Assembly: GCF_014205115.1 (NCBI RefSeq)
Contig: NZ_JACHMW010000001.1
Location: 1,488,001 to 1,552,000 of the forward strand
Direction of reading: 5' to 3'
DNA: 64,000 nt
From: Micrococcus endophyticus
GTDB lineage: Bacteria > Actinomycetota > Actinomycetes > Actinomycetales > Micrococcaceae
Of the stretch, positions 1 through 10,761 are shown piece by piece (position 1 is the first letter of the stretch; each line of letters starts with the position of its first letter). The notes below the pieces were generated by a model. That model saw only the letters and a list, made by a program, of their open reading frames with translations. It was not told the origin of the DNA and did not search any database. The position numbers and the translations under genes were made by a program.

Positions 1-1018
1 CCTCGTTGGTGGCCAGCAGGTCGTCGGCGCGGCCGCGCAGCCGCTCGGGCTCCACGAGGACGGTCAGTGAGCCGGTGGGCAGCATGCGGGGCAGCGACGT
101 CATGGCCTCGGCCAGCAGCGGCGAGAGGGACTCCATGCCCTCCACGGCCACGCCCTCGGCGATCCGGTCCAGCATGTCCGCGGCGGCGGGCATGGCCGGG
201 ATCAGCTCCTTCGCGCGCCGGCGCACGTGGTCCGTGATGAGCAGCTCGCGGCACGGGGGCGCGTACAGCTCGGTGGGGTGGCCCGAGCCGTCCTCCGTGG
301 TGTCCTCGAGGGAACGCTGGTCCGCCACGGAGAACCAGCGCATCTGCTCCACCTCGTCGCCGAAGAACTCGATGCGCACGGGGTGGTCCTCGGTGGGCGG
401 GAAGACGTCGATCAGCCCGCCGCGCACGGCGAACTCGCCGCGTCGGCTGACCATGTCCACACGTGAGTAGGCGGCGTCCGCGAGTGCGGCCACCACGCCG
501 TCGAAGTCCCGCTCCTCCCCCGTCCGCAGGGTCACGGGGCTCAGCTCGCCGAGCCCGGCCACCAGGGGCTGCAGCACGGCACGCACGGGGGCGACGACGA
601 CGCGCAGCGGCTCCCCGAGCTCCTCCGGGTGGGCGAGGCGGCGCAGCACGGCCAGCCGCGCGCCCACGGTGTCCGAGCGCGGGGACAGGCGCTCGTGCGG
701 CAGCGTCTCCCAGGACGGGAACAGCGCGGCGGCACCGGCGGGGGCCCAGGCGGCGAGGTCGGTCACGAGGTCCTCGGCCTCGCGGGTGGTCGCGGTGACC
801 ACGAGGACGGCGGCACGCTCGCCGTGGCCCTCGGCCAGCGCCTCGGCCAGGACGGTCAGCAGGGGCGCGCGGGCGCCGTCGGGCAGGCCGATCTCCAGCT
901 CGACGCCCCGGGACTCGAGCGGCCGGGAGGCGGAGGCGACGGCCGCCTCGAGCGCGCGTTCGGCGCGCAGGCGCGGCAGCAGCGAGGCGAGGACGGGGAC
1001 GGTGTGCGATGCGCTCAC
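1..1018 (-). CDS. mfd: Transcription-repair coupling factor Mfd (N-terminal part, cut by window edge)
   Basis: Reading from GTG at 1018 down to base 1 gives about 339 residues of the Mfd N-terminus. This is the UvrB-homology module that recruits UvrA when Mfd displaces stalled RNA polymerase. Recognisable stretches are LFPSWETLPHERLSP, the DMVSRRGEFAVRGGLIDVF segment and IEFFGDEVE, as in the UvrB/Mfd family. The RNA polymerase-binding and helicase domains lie beyond the window. The GTG overlaps the TGA of the upstream gene by four bases (GTGA, 1015-1018), implying translational coupling. The family is certain from these motifs; only the missing C-terminus cannot be judged. Confidence 0.93.
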   Translation of the reverse strand, partial: MSASHTVPVLASLLPRLRAERALEAAVASASRPLESRGVELEIGLPDGARAPLLTVLAEALAEGHGERAAVLVVTATTREAEDLVTDLAAWAPAGAAALFPSWETLPHERLSPRSDTVGARLAVLRRLAHPEELGEPLRVVVAPVRAVLQPLVAGLGELSPVTLRTGEERDFDGVVAALADAAYSRVDMVSRRGEFAVRGGLIDVFPPTEDHPVRIEFFGDEVEQMRWFSVADQRSLEDTTEDGSGHPTELYAPPCRELLITDHVRRRAKELIPAMPAAADMLDRIAEGVAVEGMESLSPLLAEAMTSLPRMLPTGSLTVLVEPERLRGRADDLLATNE

Positions 1019-2157
1019 GCGCGGACCTCCGGGGTCGGGGTGTCGGATGCGGGGGATGGGACGGGCGCGGCGGGCGCCTCGGCGGCCATGATGTCCCGGA
1101 TCTCCTCGAGGAAGGCCAGGACGTCGTCGGCGCCGCCCACGGGGCCGCCGGCGGTGAGCAGGTCGGTGCCCAGCAGCACGGCCATGGGGTAGGAGGTGAG
1201 GCCCAGCCCGCGGGCCGCGGCGCCGTTCGGGTCGTCCGCCACGAGGTCCGCGGGGATGGCGCCGGTCGACGCCGAGGGCGCGGCCCCGGCCTCGTGCTGC
1301 GGCATGAGCACTCGGAGGCGCACGGGGCCGAGCGACGCGCGGAACTCGTCCAGGCGTGCGATCACCTGGGAGCACGAGCCGCAGCCCGTGGAGAGGCGCA
1401 GGGCCACCACGGCGCCCCGGGAGGCGAGGGCGTGCAGGCCGGTGTAGCGGCCGTCCTCGATCACGAGGGCGTCCGGGAACGGCAGACGCTCCGGCCCGTC
1501 CGGGTCCTCGGCGACGGTCTCGACCGCAGTGGGGCCGGCGGGCGGCGCGGGGACCGCGCCGGGCGTGCCGGCGACGGCGTCCGGGTGCGCCCCCGTGGCG
1601 GCCACGGGGCCCGCGGCCAGCACGGGGTCCGCGGCCGGCACGGACTCGCGGCCCACGAGGAAGGCGGAGACGGCGAGCAGCACGGCGACGAGCAGCGCCC
1701 ACGCCCACGCGCCCGAGCCGAAGGCGGTGAGCGGCTGCCAGGCCAGGCCCGCGCCGTGCACCGCCAACGAGACGATCCCCTCGGCCAGCGCCAGGACAGC
1801 GAGGACCAGGAAGACGACGTTGCGGACCACGGTCCACCGGGAGATCGGGGCGGCCGAGGCCTCGCCGAAGCAGCCGCACGAGACGCCGTCGCCCTTCGCG
1901 CGGACCACGAGGACGAGGAACGCGGCGAACAGGGCGACGGCGGCCAGGCCCACCACGGGGCGCAGCACGGTGAACGGGAGCACGAGCGCCGCGGCGAGCA
2001 GCAGCTCGAGCCACGGGAACGCGCGGGCCAGGGCGGGGGCCGCGAGCGGACGGGGCACCTTCAGGCGCGTGAACGTGGCCTCCACGTCCTCGCCCGAGCG
2101 GAGCTTGGCCGTCCCGCTCAGGAGCAGGATGAGGGCCACGGCCCAGAGTGCCGGCAT
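1015..2157 (-). CDS. MauE/DoxX-like membrane protein fused to a thioredoxin-like domain
   Basis: Predicted 380 residues. Residues 1-165 contain about four or five hydrophobic segments with the MauE/DoxX-like signature CGCFGEA near residue 94. A flexible Ala/Pro-rich linker follows (about 170-225). Residues 230-375 look like a periplasmic thioredoxin/TlpA fold with a CGSC redox pair at 259-262 and a cis-Pro-like SYPMAV segment. The inferred role is membrane-linked disulfide exchange; the exact partner is unknown. ATG 2157 is chosen over upstream in-frame starts because GGAAGG lies about ten bases before it and the hydrophobic domain begins at once. The stop overlaps the mfd start. Confidence 0.75.
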   Translation of the reverse strand: MPALWAVALILLLSGTAKLRSGEDVEATFTRLKVPRPLAAPALARAFPWLELLLAAALVLPFTVLRPVVGLAAVALFAAFLVLVVRAKGDGVSCGCFGEASAAPISRWTVVRNVVFLVLAVLALAEGIVSLAVHGAGLAWQPLTAFGSGAWAWALLVAVLLAVSAFLVGRESVPAADPVLAAGPVAATGAHPDAVAGTPGAVPAPPAGPTAVETVAEDPDGPERLPFPDALVIEDGRYTGLHALASRGAVVALRLSTGCGSCSQVIARLDEFRASLGPVRLRVLMPQHEAGAAPSASTGAIPADLVADDPNGAAARGLGLTSYPMAVLLGTDLLTAGGPVGGADDVLAFLEEIRDIMAAEAPAAPVPSPASDTPTPEVRA

Positions 2158-2347
2158 GGCGGACGCACCTTCCAGAAGGGGGTTCTCGCAGGGATCTCGC
2201 GGCTCGGCCGGGCGCGCAGCGGGCGGCCGGGGTCGCGGAGGCCAGCATATAAGGTGGGACATCGACGCCCATCGCCGTCGGCGAACCGGCGCGGAGCCGC
2301 GAGGCCGCCCCGCCGGGCGGGCCGTTCCGAGATCCCGAGGAGACACC

Positions 2348-2863
2348 GTGGCCTTTTCCGCTCAGCAGTCCATCCCGCACCCGCCGGCCGCCGTGGCCGC
2401 GGCCCTCGCGTCCGAGGAGTTCCACCGGTCCGTGGTGGAGCAGCTCGGCGGCTCCCTGGTCTCGTTCCGCGTGGAGGGCTCCCCCGAGGGCCCCATGACC
2501 GTCACCACCGTGCGCTCGGCCCCGGCCGACCGCCTGCCGGAGATGGCGCGGAAGTTCATCGGCTCCTCCCTGCAGGTGGAGCAGGTGGAGCGGTGGGAGG
2601 CCCCGGCCGCGGATGGCTCCCGCGTGGGCACCACCACCATCACCGTGCCGGCCGCCAAGGCCACCGCGGAGGGCGCCCAGCGCCTGACCGCCGCCGGCGA
2701 GGGCTCGCAGTACTCCGTGGATGGCACCGTGACCTGCAAGATCCCGCTCGTGGGCTCCAAGCTCGCCGCGAAGGCCGAGCCCATGGTCGGCAAGGTCGTG
2801 AACCGCCAGGCGCGCGCCCTGACCTCGTGGATCGGGCGTGACGGCGGGGCCGCAGGCGCCTGA
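2348..2863 (+). CDS. DUF2505 family protein
   Basis: A 171-residue protein beginning MAFSAQQSIPHPPAAVAAAL, with a START/SRPBCC-like lipid- or ligand-binding pattern. It has a conserved tryptophan-containing strand after EQVERWEAP and a closing amphipathic segment ending SWIGRDG. The DUF2505 family is common in actinobacteria and has no established function. GTG 2348 is selected because GAGGAG sits six bases upstream; reading further upstream gives low-complexity shadow sequence. It is transcribed convergently with pth, with a strong hairpin between them. Confidence 0.75.
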   Translation: MAFSAQQSIPHPPAAVAAALASEEFHRSVVEQLGGSLVSFRVEGSPEGPMTVTTVRSAPADRLPEMARKFIGSSLQVEQVERWEAPAADGSRVGTTTITVPAAKATAEGAQRLTAAGEGSQYSVDGTVTCKIPLVGSKLAAKAEPMVGKVVNRQARALTSWIGRDGGAAGA

Positions 2864-2886
2864 CCCGCCCCCTCCCCCCGCAACGC

Positions 2887-2922
2887 GTCGGCCCCGGCCC
2901 CCTGGAGGGGGCCGGGGCCGAC
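2887..2922. terminator. Bidirectional hairpin terminator between DUF2505 gene and pth
   Basis: A perfect 16-bp G+C-rich inverted repeat with a four-base TGGA loop (arms 2887-2902 and 2907-2922) lies between two convergent genes. No U-tract follows, as is common for actinobacterial hairpin terminators. Confidence 0.7.
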
Positions 2923-2952
2923 TGCTGTCGTCAACCGGTGAGGGCGCGACCC

Positions 2953-2971
2953 GCCCGGCCGGAGGCCGGGC
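2953..2971 (-). terminator. Short hairpin directly after pth stop
   Basis: GCCCGGCC-GGA-GGCCGGGC, an 8-bp perfect stem with a three-base loop, abuts the pth stop codon at 2972. It probably adds to termination of the mfd-side minus transcript. Confidence 0.45.
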
Positions 2972-3547
2972 TCAGTGGAAGGCCTGCTGGGCCGCCTCCA
3001 GCCCGTCCGTGACGAGCTTCTCGACGGCGTCGGCCGCGCGGTCCACGTGCAGGGGCAGGGCGTCCTGCTCGGGCTTGGAAAAGGAGCGCAGCACGAAGTC
3101 GGCCACGTCCATGCGGCCCGGAGGCCTGCCGATGCCCACGCGCACGCGGGCGTAGTCCTTGGTGCCGAGGGAGGCGGTGATGGACTTGAGCCCGTTGTGG
3201 CCGCCCTCGCCGCCGCCGCGCTTGAGGCGCAGGGCGTCGAACGGGATGTCCAGCTCGTCGTGCACCACCACCAGGTCCTCGGGGCCCACCCCGTAGAAGG
3301 ACGCCAGGGCGGAGACCGGACGGCCGGAGACGTTCATGTATCCGGTGGATTTCGCGAGCACCACCCGCGGTCCCCCGATGCCGAGGCGGCCCGTGGCCAC
3401 CACGGCGCCGGCCCGGTGGCGGGTGAACCCGGCTCCCATGCGGGAGGCGAGCTCATCCGCCACCATCTGGCCGACGTTGTGCCGGGTGCGCTCGTACTCG
3501 GGCCCGGGATTGCCGAGCCCGACGATGAGCGTGGTCCCCGCACTCAT
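2972..3547 (-). CDS. pth: Peptidyl-tRNA hydrolase
   Basis: A 191-residue enzyme that frees tRNA from peptidyl-tRNAs dropped by ribosomes. The N-terminal signature [18 protein letters not shown] holds the catalytic His (in RHNVG). [20 protein letters not shown] and [14 protein letters not shown] are the other conserved blocks of the family. Length is normal. ATG 3547 lies just 7 bases after the rplY stop (3555), with GAGGA about 11 bases upstream. The rplY-pth pair is a conserved actinobacterial arrangement, so the two are probably co-transcribed. Confidence 0.96.
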   Translation of the reverse strand: MSAGTTLIVGLGNPGPEYERTRHNVGQMVADELASRMGAGFTRHRAGAVVATGRLGIGGPRVVLAKSTGYMNVSGRPVSALASFYGVGPEDLVVVHDELDIPFDALRLKRGGGEGGHNGLKSITASLGTKDYARVRVGIGRPPGRMDVADFVLRSFSKPEQDALPLHVDRAADAVEKLVTDGLEAAQQAFH

Positions 3548-3554
3548 GGCGTGA

Positions 3555-4193
3555 TCAGTCCTCGGAGCCCTCGGACTCGCCCTCAGCGGACTCGCCCTCG
3601 GCGGCCTCGCCCTCGGCGGCCTGCTCCTCCTGGACGGACTCGTCGCCCAGGTCCTGCTCCACGACCTCGGAGACGGTCGCGATGACGATCTCGTCCTCGA
3701 GCTGCAGGGTGGTGCCGGCCGGGACCTGCACGTCGGTGGCGTACACGTGCTCGCCGGCCTCGCGGCCCTCCACGGAGATGGTGACGGACTCGGGCAGGTG
3801 GGTGGCCTCGGCCTCGACGGGCACGGTGACGTGGTCCAGCACGTACTCGTTGCCCTGGGCGACCTCGCCCTCCACGTGCACGGTGACGTCCACGACGACC
3901 TTCTCGCCACGGCGGACCTCGATGAGGTCCAGGTGCTCCACGGTGTCCTTGAGGGCGTGGCGCTGGATGTCCTTGGGGAGCACCATGTGCTCCTCGCCGG
4001 CCTCGTTCACCACGGTGAGCAGGGCGTTGGGGTTGCGGACGGCCAGGGTGGTCTCCTGGGCCGGCAGCAGCAGGTGGATGGGGTCCTGGCCGTGGCCGTA
4101 GACGACGGCGGGGATCAGGCCGGCGCGGCGGGCCTGGCGGGCGGCGCCCTTGCCGAAGTCGGTGCGGCGGGTGACCTTGATCTTGTCAGACAT
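3555..4193 (-). CDS. rplY: 50S ribosomal protein L25/general stress protein Ctc
   Basis: A 212-residue long-form L25 (CTC family) that binds 5S rRNA. Residues 1-95 form the L25 domain ([31 protein letters not shown]). Residues about 100-190 form the TL5/CTC C-terminal beta domain. An acidic tail of repeated AEGES-type units follows, from a 15-base DNA repeat at 3574-3618. The start ATG 4193 has a strong AGGAGG site 7 bases upstream, so upstream in-frame ATGs are rejected. Its normal upstream neighbour prs lies 25 kb away beyond the polysaccharide island. Confidence 0.94.
   Translation of the reverse strand: MSDKIKVTRRTDFGKGAARQARRAGLIPAVVYGHGQDPIHLLLPAQETTLAVRNPNALLTVVNEAGEEHMVLPKDIQRHALKDTVEHLDLIEVRRGEKVVVDVTVHVEGEVAQGNEYVLDHVTVPVEAEATHLPESVTISVEGREAGEHVYATDVQVPAGTTLQLEDEIVIATVSEVVEQDLGDESVQEEQAAEGEAAEGESAEGESEGSED
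3574..3618 (-). repeat. 15-bp tandem repeat encoding the acidic tail of L25
   Basis: Three near-identical in-frame copies of gactcgccctcggcg (plus-strand view) encode the AEGES-like units at the L25 C-terminus. Copy number could vary between strains without a frameshift. Confidence 0.75.
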
Positions 4194-4348
4194 GATGCGT
4201 CCTCCTCTGGTGTGCGGCCGCGTCCCCGGTGGGGGGCGCGGGTGTGGCCAGGAAGGGTGCGACGCGCGGGGAGCGGGGCTCACCTCTTGCGCGGTCGCGG
4301 CCTCGTCGATCACGGAGTGGGAGACTCCCTCGCCTGGGCAACCCCCCG

Positions 4349-4354
4349 AGGATA
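4349..4354 (-). promoter_or_regulatory. Possible -10 element for rplY-pth
   Basis: TATCCT on the minus strand, about 150 bases before the rplY start and at the edge of the rfbC-rfbD gene. No clear -35 box. A separate promoter for rplY is expected because the island has cut it off from prs. Confidence 0.25.
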
Positions 4355-4368
4355 CCACCGGCGGCGGG

Positions 4369-5790
4369 TCAGCCGCGCGCGAGGTGCTCCCGCAGCCGCG
4401 CGCGCTGGTCCGGGGCGCGGTAGCCGACGGCGGCCAGCGGCCCGAGGTCCAGGGCGCTGTTGGCGGGTCGGGGGGCGATGCCCTCCTTGCCGTCCAGGTA
4501 CTCGGCCGTGGTCACCGGACGCACGCGGCCGGCGTCGTGCCCGGTGTCCTCGAACACCCACCGGGCCACCTGGTGCCACGTGACCACGTCGCCGCCGTTG
4601 GTCATGTGGAACGTGCCCGTGGGCGCGTCCGTGGTGACCAGGTGCAGCAGGGCGTCGGCGAGGTCCTCGGCGAAGGTGAGGCGGCCGTGCTGATCGGCGA
4701 CGACGGCCGGGTCGATCCCGCGCTCGGCGAGGGAGGCCATCGTGGCCACGAAGTTCTTCCCCTCCCCGATCACCCAGGAGGTCCGCACGATCCAGTGGGC
4801 GTCCAGCGCGCGGACCGCGGACTCCCCCGCGGCCTTGGACTGGCCGTAGACCCCGAGCGGGGCGAGCGGGTGGTCCACCGGGTGCTCCTCGCCCACGGGC
4901 AGAGCGCCGTCGAACACGTAGTCCGTGGAGACGTGCGCGAGCGGCACGCGGGCGTCCGCGCAGCGGCGGGCGAGCTCGGCCACGGCGGTGGCGTTGACGG
5001 CCCATGCCTGGGCGCGGCCCTCCGGGGTCTCGGCGGCGTCCACCGCGGTCATGGCGGACGCGTTGACCACGGCGCGCAGGCCGCGGAAGTGCTCGCGCGG
5101 CCAGGACGCCGGATCGGTCATGTCCCACGTGTCCCGGCCGTGGGCCTCGACCGGGATCCCCGCGGCCTCGGCGCGGGCCACCAGGGCACGGCCGAGCTGG
5201 CCGCCGGCGCCGAGCACGAGGATCGGGGCGGGCGGCATGGGGGTGACGTCCGCGAGCATCGGGTGGGCGCGGTCCTTGTCCGAGAGCTCGGCGTCCTCGA
5301 GCGGGATGGGCCAGGCGATGGCCGCCGTCGGGTCCGCGAGGTTGAGGAACGTGTACCGCCCCTGGGCGTCGGCGGACCAGTGGTCGTTCACCAGGTACGT
5401 GTAGGCCGTGTCCGGCTCGAGGGTCTGGTAGGAGTTGCCGACGCCGCGGGGCACGAACACGGCCTTCTCCGGGCCGAGCTCCACGGTGGCGACGGCGCCG
5501 AAGGACTCCCCCGCGCGCAGGTCCACCCAGGCGCCGAAGATGCGCCCGTGCGCCACGGAGACGTACTTGTCCCAGGGCTCGGCGTGGATGCCGCGGGTGG
5601 TGCCGACGGCGTCGTTGAAGGACACGTTGTTCTGCACGGGGCCGAGGTCCGGCAGGCGGACGCCCGCCTCGGCCGCGGCAGCCCGGAGCTTCTCGCGCTG
5701 CCAGTTCTCCTTGAACCAGCCGCGGTTGTCCCCGTGGACGTCCAGGTCAATGACGAGCAGGCCGGGGATGGCGGTCTCGGTGATCTTCAT
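4369..5790 (-). CDS. rmlCD: Bifunctional dTDP-4-dehydrorhamnose 3,5-epimerase/reductase (RmlC-RmlD fusion)
   Basis: A 473-residue fusion catalysing the last two steps of dTDP-L-rhamnose synthesis. Residues 1-185 are the cupin epimerase (GDNRGWFKENW, RGIHAEPWDKY with the catalytic His). Residues about 190-473 are the short-chain dehydrogenase reductase, with nucleotide motif ILVLGAGGQLGRAL, VSTDYVFDG and the YGQSK active site. The usual genes are separate. GGGAG lies upstream of ATG 5790. It follows rfbB by 41 bases on the same strand, so the two are probably one transcript with the rest of the pathway. Confidence 0.93.
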   Translation of the reverse strand: MKITETAIPGLLVIDLDVHGDNRGWFKENWQREKLRAAAAEAGVRLPDLGPVQNNVSFNDAVGTTRGIHAEPWDKYVSVAHGRIFGAWVDLRAGESFGAVATVELGPEKAVFVPRGVGNSYQTLEPDTAYTYLVNDHWSADAQGRYTFLNLADPTAAIAWPIPLEDAELSDKDRAHPMLADVTPMPPAPILVLGAGGQLGRALVARAEAAGIPVEAHGRDTWDMTDPASWPREHFRGLRAVVNASAMTAVDAAETPEGRAQAWAVNATAVAELARRCADARVPLAHVSTDYVFDGALPVGEEHPVDHPLAPLGVYGQSKAAGESAVRALDAHWIVRTSWVIGEGKNFVATMASLAERGIDPAVVADQHGRLTFAEDLADALLHLVTTDAPTGTFHMTNGGDVVTWHQVARWVFEDTGHDAGRVRPVTTAEYLDGKEGIAPRPANSALDLGPLAAVGYRAPDQRARLREHLARG

Positions 5791-5803
5791 GCGTGCGCTC
5801 CCG

Positions 5804-7734
<1,931 letters not shown>

Positions 7735-7762
7735 AGCTCCGCCTCCCTCGCTACCTCGGCTC

Positions 7763-7768
7763 AGACTA
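7763..7768 (-). promoter_or_regulatory. -10-like box for the fucosyltransferase-rfbB-rmlCD transcript
   Basis: TAGTCT on the minus strand, 28 bases before ATG 7734, leaving a short leader that carries the GGGAGG ribosome-binding site. Confidence 0.4.
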
Positions 7769-7801
7769 CTTGTCGAGGTCATGACACGAGCGTCCGACGC
7801 C

Positions 7802-7807
7802 TACGCT
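7802..7807 (+). promoter_or_regulatory. TANNNT -10 box of a leaderless transcript
   Basis: TACGCT ends six bases before ATG 7814. No Shine-Dalgarno sequence is present, which fits transcription starting at the ATG itself. Confidence 0.5.
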
Positions 7808-7813
7808 GGCCCC

Positions 7814-8803
7814 ATGAGCGTCGACGTCGTCTACATCCGGCCGGGCGGCACCGGCTGGGGCCCGGTCGCCGAGCTAGCCCGGCTCTCGGCGCGGCTGCTC
7901 GGCGGGACGCTGAGAGAGATCGCGGACCGGGGGCACTCCTCCCCGCTGGCGCGAGGCGCGGTGCTCCTCCCCCGGGGGAGGCGCGCGCGCGGGCGACGCC
8001 TGTTGGTCCTTGCCGGCAATCCCGCCGCACTCTCCTTCGCCGCGCGGCCCAGCATGTGGTTCCCGGGTTACGAGTCCACCGCCGCGTGGGTCATCGATTC
8101 GTTCTGGTCGGACAGGATCGCAGGCGTCGCCAAACACCGTCCGCACTTCGACCACCTGTTCATCACCGACCCGGAACTGGGAGATGAATGGCGGGAACGT
8201 ACGGGACGTCCTGTAGACGTCCTCCCCTGGGGCTCGGACACGCTCGCGTTCCCCCCGGTCGACACAACGAAGCCCGTCGATTTGCTGCGGCTGGGCCGCC
8301 AGCCGTCCGCCTGGGCGGATGACAGCCTGACAGCGCAGGAAGCAGCCCGGCGGGGTCTGACCTTCGGTGGCCGACCTCCGGCCTCCGTCGATGCGCTGAC
8401 CAACCAGCAGAACGTCCGCACGGCCCTCCTCGAGTCGAAGATCGTCCTGGCCTTCTCCAATCGCGTCAGCCCTGCGGCGTACACCCACCCGACCCGCGAG
8501 TACCTGACAGGTCGTTGGATGGACGCCCTCGCGGCGGGCTGCCTGGTGGCAGGTGTGGCCCCGCGCAGCGCCGCGCAGCTCCTCTGGGGCGGCGCCACCA
8601 TGGACATCTCCCCCCACTCCCGCGCCGACGCATGGCCGGTCCTCGTGGAGGCGGCTGCGGGCTGGAGCATCGAGGCCGCTACCCGACAACAGGAGTTGGC
8701 CCGTCGGACAGTCGACTGGAGGCACCGACTGCGGCGTCTCGTCGACATCATGGGCTGGCCCCACACCGAGCAGCTCACCACCGAGTCCCACCGGCTGACC
8801 TGA
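7814..8803 (+). CDS. Putative glycosyltransferase (GT-B/CgeB-like)
   Basis: About 329 residues beginning MSVDVVYIRPGGTGWGPVAEL. The later part resembles GT-B glycosyltransferases of the CgeB type: LAFSNRVSPAAYTHP then EYLTGRWMDALAAGCLVAGV, the region that binds the nucleotide sugar in such enzymes. Sugar and acceptor cannot be told. ATG 7814 is preferred over ATG 7781 because a TACGCT box lies six bases upstream (leaderless) and neither start has a good ribosome-binding site. It is followed 47 bases later by a GT2 gene, so they may be co-transcribed. Confidence 0.6.
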   Translation: MSVDVVYIRPGGTGWGPVAELARLSARLLGGTLREIADRGHSSPLARGAVLLPRGRRARGRRLLVLAGNPAALSFAARPSMWFPGYESTAAWVIDSFWSDRIAGVAKHRPHFDHLFITDPELGDEWRERTGRPVDVLPWGSDTLAFPPVDTTKPVDLLRLGRQPSAWADDSLTAQEAARRGLTFGGRPPASVDALTNQQNVRTALLESKIVLAFSNRVSPAAYTHPTREYLTGRWMDALAAGCLVAGVAPRSAAQLLWGGATMDISPHSRADAWPVLVEAAAGWSIEAATRQQELARRTVDWRHRLRRLVDIMGWPHTEQLTTESHRLT

Positions 8804-8850
8804 CCCCACGGCCAGGCACCAACGATCACATTCCGCCCCAGGAGCCGACC

Positions 8851-9789
8851 ATGCCCTCCCCCCTCGATCTCGCCCGCCGCCTCAAGCATCAGGCGTTCCT
8901 TCAGAAGAAGGGCCGAGAGCTGACCCAAGAATCCCGCGCGCTGCGGGCGACAGAGAGGTTCAGCCGCGAATACGAGATGGCCTCCCGCGGCATCGTCCTG
9001 CCCGACCTTCCTGCGATGTCCGGGCCGTGTGCGATCGCCATGGTGCGGGAGGAGGCGGACGTGATCGAGCGCTCCGTCCGCCATCTCGCGGACCAGGGGA
9101 TCCCGCACATCGTCGTCGTGGACAACGGGTCGAAGGACGCGACGCCGGACATCCTGCGCCGGCTGACCGGGGAGATCCCGGGGCTCGTCGTCGGCGCGGA
9201 CCGGGAGCCGGCCTACGTGCAATCCGCCAAGATGACCCGGTTGGCCGACCTGGCCTCCGCCGCCGGCGCCACGTGGGTGGTCCCGTTCGATGCAGACGAG
9301 CTCTGGTTCGGCGCCGAGGGCACGCTCGCCGAGGCCCTGGCCGCCGCCGACGCACCCGTGCTGCGCGCCGTCATGCACAACGCGTTCCCGGCGGCGGACG
9401 GTTCCGGCCCGTTGCTGGACACGACCGCGCACTTCGACGTCAAGGTCGCGTTCCGACCGCGCTCCGGGGCCGTCCTTGAGATGGGCAACCACGAGGTCCT
9501 GCGTCCGGGCGTCCGCGCGGAGGGCCTGCGGATCCTGCACCTGCCGTGGCGCTCCTTCGAGCAGTTCGCCCGCAAGAGCCGCACCGGCGCGCAGGCGATC
9601 GCGCTCGCCGACACCTCCGAGGACAAGGCGTACCACTGGCGCCGGCTCGGGGCCCTCGACGACGACGCCCTGCGCGCCGCCTGGGAGGCCCTCCTGGCCG
9701 GGCAGCCGCTCACGGACGCGGCCTGGTACCCGCGCGGCACGCTGCGCCCGCTGCGCGCGGACGCCCCGACCCGCTGGGACGAGGTCTGA
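8851..9789 (+). CDS. Glycosyltransferase family 2 protein
   Basis: A 312-residue protein. The GT-A core starts near residue 58 (CAIAMVREEADVIERSVRHL). It continues with IVVVDNGSKDATPDIL and the metal-binding VVPFDADELWFG segment (DxD-type). The C-terminal half has a conserved HNAFP and GNHEVL arrangement seen in GT2 proteins from surface-polysaccharide clusters. AGGAG seven bases upstream fixes ATG 8851. The substrate is unknown. It ends four bases before the convergent galE stop. Confidence 0.8.
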   Translation: MPSPLDLARRLKHQAFLQKKGRELTQESRALRATERFSREYEMASRGIVLPDLPAMSGPCAIAMVREEADVIERSVRHLADQGIPHIVVVDNGSKDATPDILRRLTGEIPGLVVGADREPAYVQSAKMTRLADLASAAGATWVVPFDADELWFGAEGTLAEALAAADAPVLRAVMHNAFPAADGSGPLLDTTAHFDVKVAFRPRSGAVLEMGNHEVLRPGVRAEGLRILHLPWRSFEQFARKSRTGAQAIALADTSEDKAYHWRRLGALDDDALRAAWEALLAGQPLTDAAWYPRGTLRPLRADAPTRWDEV

Positions 9790-9792
9790 GCC

Positions 9793-10761
9793 TCAGCGCG
9801 TTTCGGGCGGCCGTCGGGCCTCCCACGCGGAGCGGACCATGTTCTCGACCGTGTGGCGGTTCTCCCACCCGAGGTCGCGCGCGGCCAGGGAGCCGTCCGC
9901 CACGATGCGCGCGGGGTCCCCGGGACGGCGCGGCTCCACGACCGGGTCGACGTCGCGCCCGGTGACCCGGCCGACGGCCTCCATGATCTGCCGGACTGAC
10001 GTGCCGGCCCCGGAGCCGAGGTTGTAGACCGGGGCCAGGGCGCGGCCCTCCGCGAGCGCCCGGGCGGCGGTCACATGGGCCCGGGCGACGTCGGCCACAT
10101 GGACGTAGTCGCGCACGCACGTGCCGTCGGGCGTGGGGTGGTCGGCGCCGAACAGCCGCGGGCGCTCGCCGCGGTCCAGGGCGCGGAACACGAGCGGGAA
10201 GAGATTGTGGGGGCTCGTGTCGGACAGCGCCGGATCCGCGGAGCCGACCACGTTGAAGTAGCGCAGGCTCGTGTGCCGGAGTCCCATGGCCCGGCCCTGG
10301 TCCGCCAACAGCCACTCCCCGATCAACTTGCTCTCCCCGTAGGGGGACTCCGGGGCGGTGGGGGTGGCTTCGGTGACCCGGTCATCATGTGGCGTGCCGT
10401 AGACGGCCGCGGACGAGGAGAACACAAGGCGGCGAATGCCGGCACGGTCCATCGCTTCCAGGACGCTCATCGTGCCTTGGACGTTGACGCGGTAGGTGTG
10501 GAGAGGCATCCGCACGGATTCGCCCGCGAACTTGTAGCCGGCCACGTGGATGACCCCCGTGGCGTCATGGTCCCGGAGGAACTCGGCGAGACGATCCGTC
10601 TCCAGGATGTCGGCCTCGAGGAACGGCACGCGGGCGGGCACGACATGTGCATGCCCGGTGGACAGGTCGTCCACCACCGCCACCGACAGACCCTCATCAC
10701 TGAGGGCCCGGACCACGTGGGCCCCGATGTATCCCGCCCCACCGGTCACCACCCAGGTCAT
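9793..10761 (-). CDS. galE: UDP-glucose 4-epimerase
   Basis: A 322-residue extended SDR enzyme interconverting UDP-glucose and UDP-galactose. It has the GGAGYIGAHVV dinucleotide motif, FSSSAAVYG and the YGESKLIGE catalytic Tyr/Lys. VRDYVHVADVA and YNLGSGAGTSV are typical of GalE. Its ATG overlaps the preceding gene's TGA (ATGA, 10758-10761), so it is translationally coupled to the double glycosyltransferase. It would supply UDP-galactose to the island. Confidence 0.93.
   Translation of the reverse strand: MTWVVTGGAGYIGAHVVRALSDEGLSVAVVDDLSTGHAHVVPARVPFLEADILETDRLAEFLRDHDATGVIHVAGYKFAGESVRMPLHTYRVNVQGTMSVLEAMDRAGIRRLVFSSSAAVYGTPHDDRVTEATPTAPESPYGESKLIGEWLLADQGRAMGLRHTSLRYFNVVGSADPALSDTSPHNLFPLVFRALDRGERPRLFGADHPTPDGTCVRDYVHVADVARAHVTAARALAEGRALAPVYNLGSGAGTSVRQIMEAVGRVTGRDVDPVVEPRRPGDPARIVADGSLAARDLGWENRHTVENMVRSAWEARRPPETR

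Noticed and set aside
1009-2841. Long open frame on the plus strand across the DoxX-thioredoxin and DUF2505 genes
   Set aside because: Its translation is Gly/Arg/Ala-rich without any domain, and the opposite or shifted frames encode recognisable proteins. High GC creates such antisense frames throughout the window.
3574-3618. CRISPR-like short repeat
   Set aside because: The 15-base units are contiguous and in frame inside rplY with no spacers, so they are a coding repeat.
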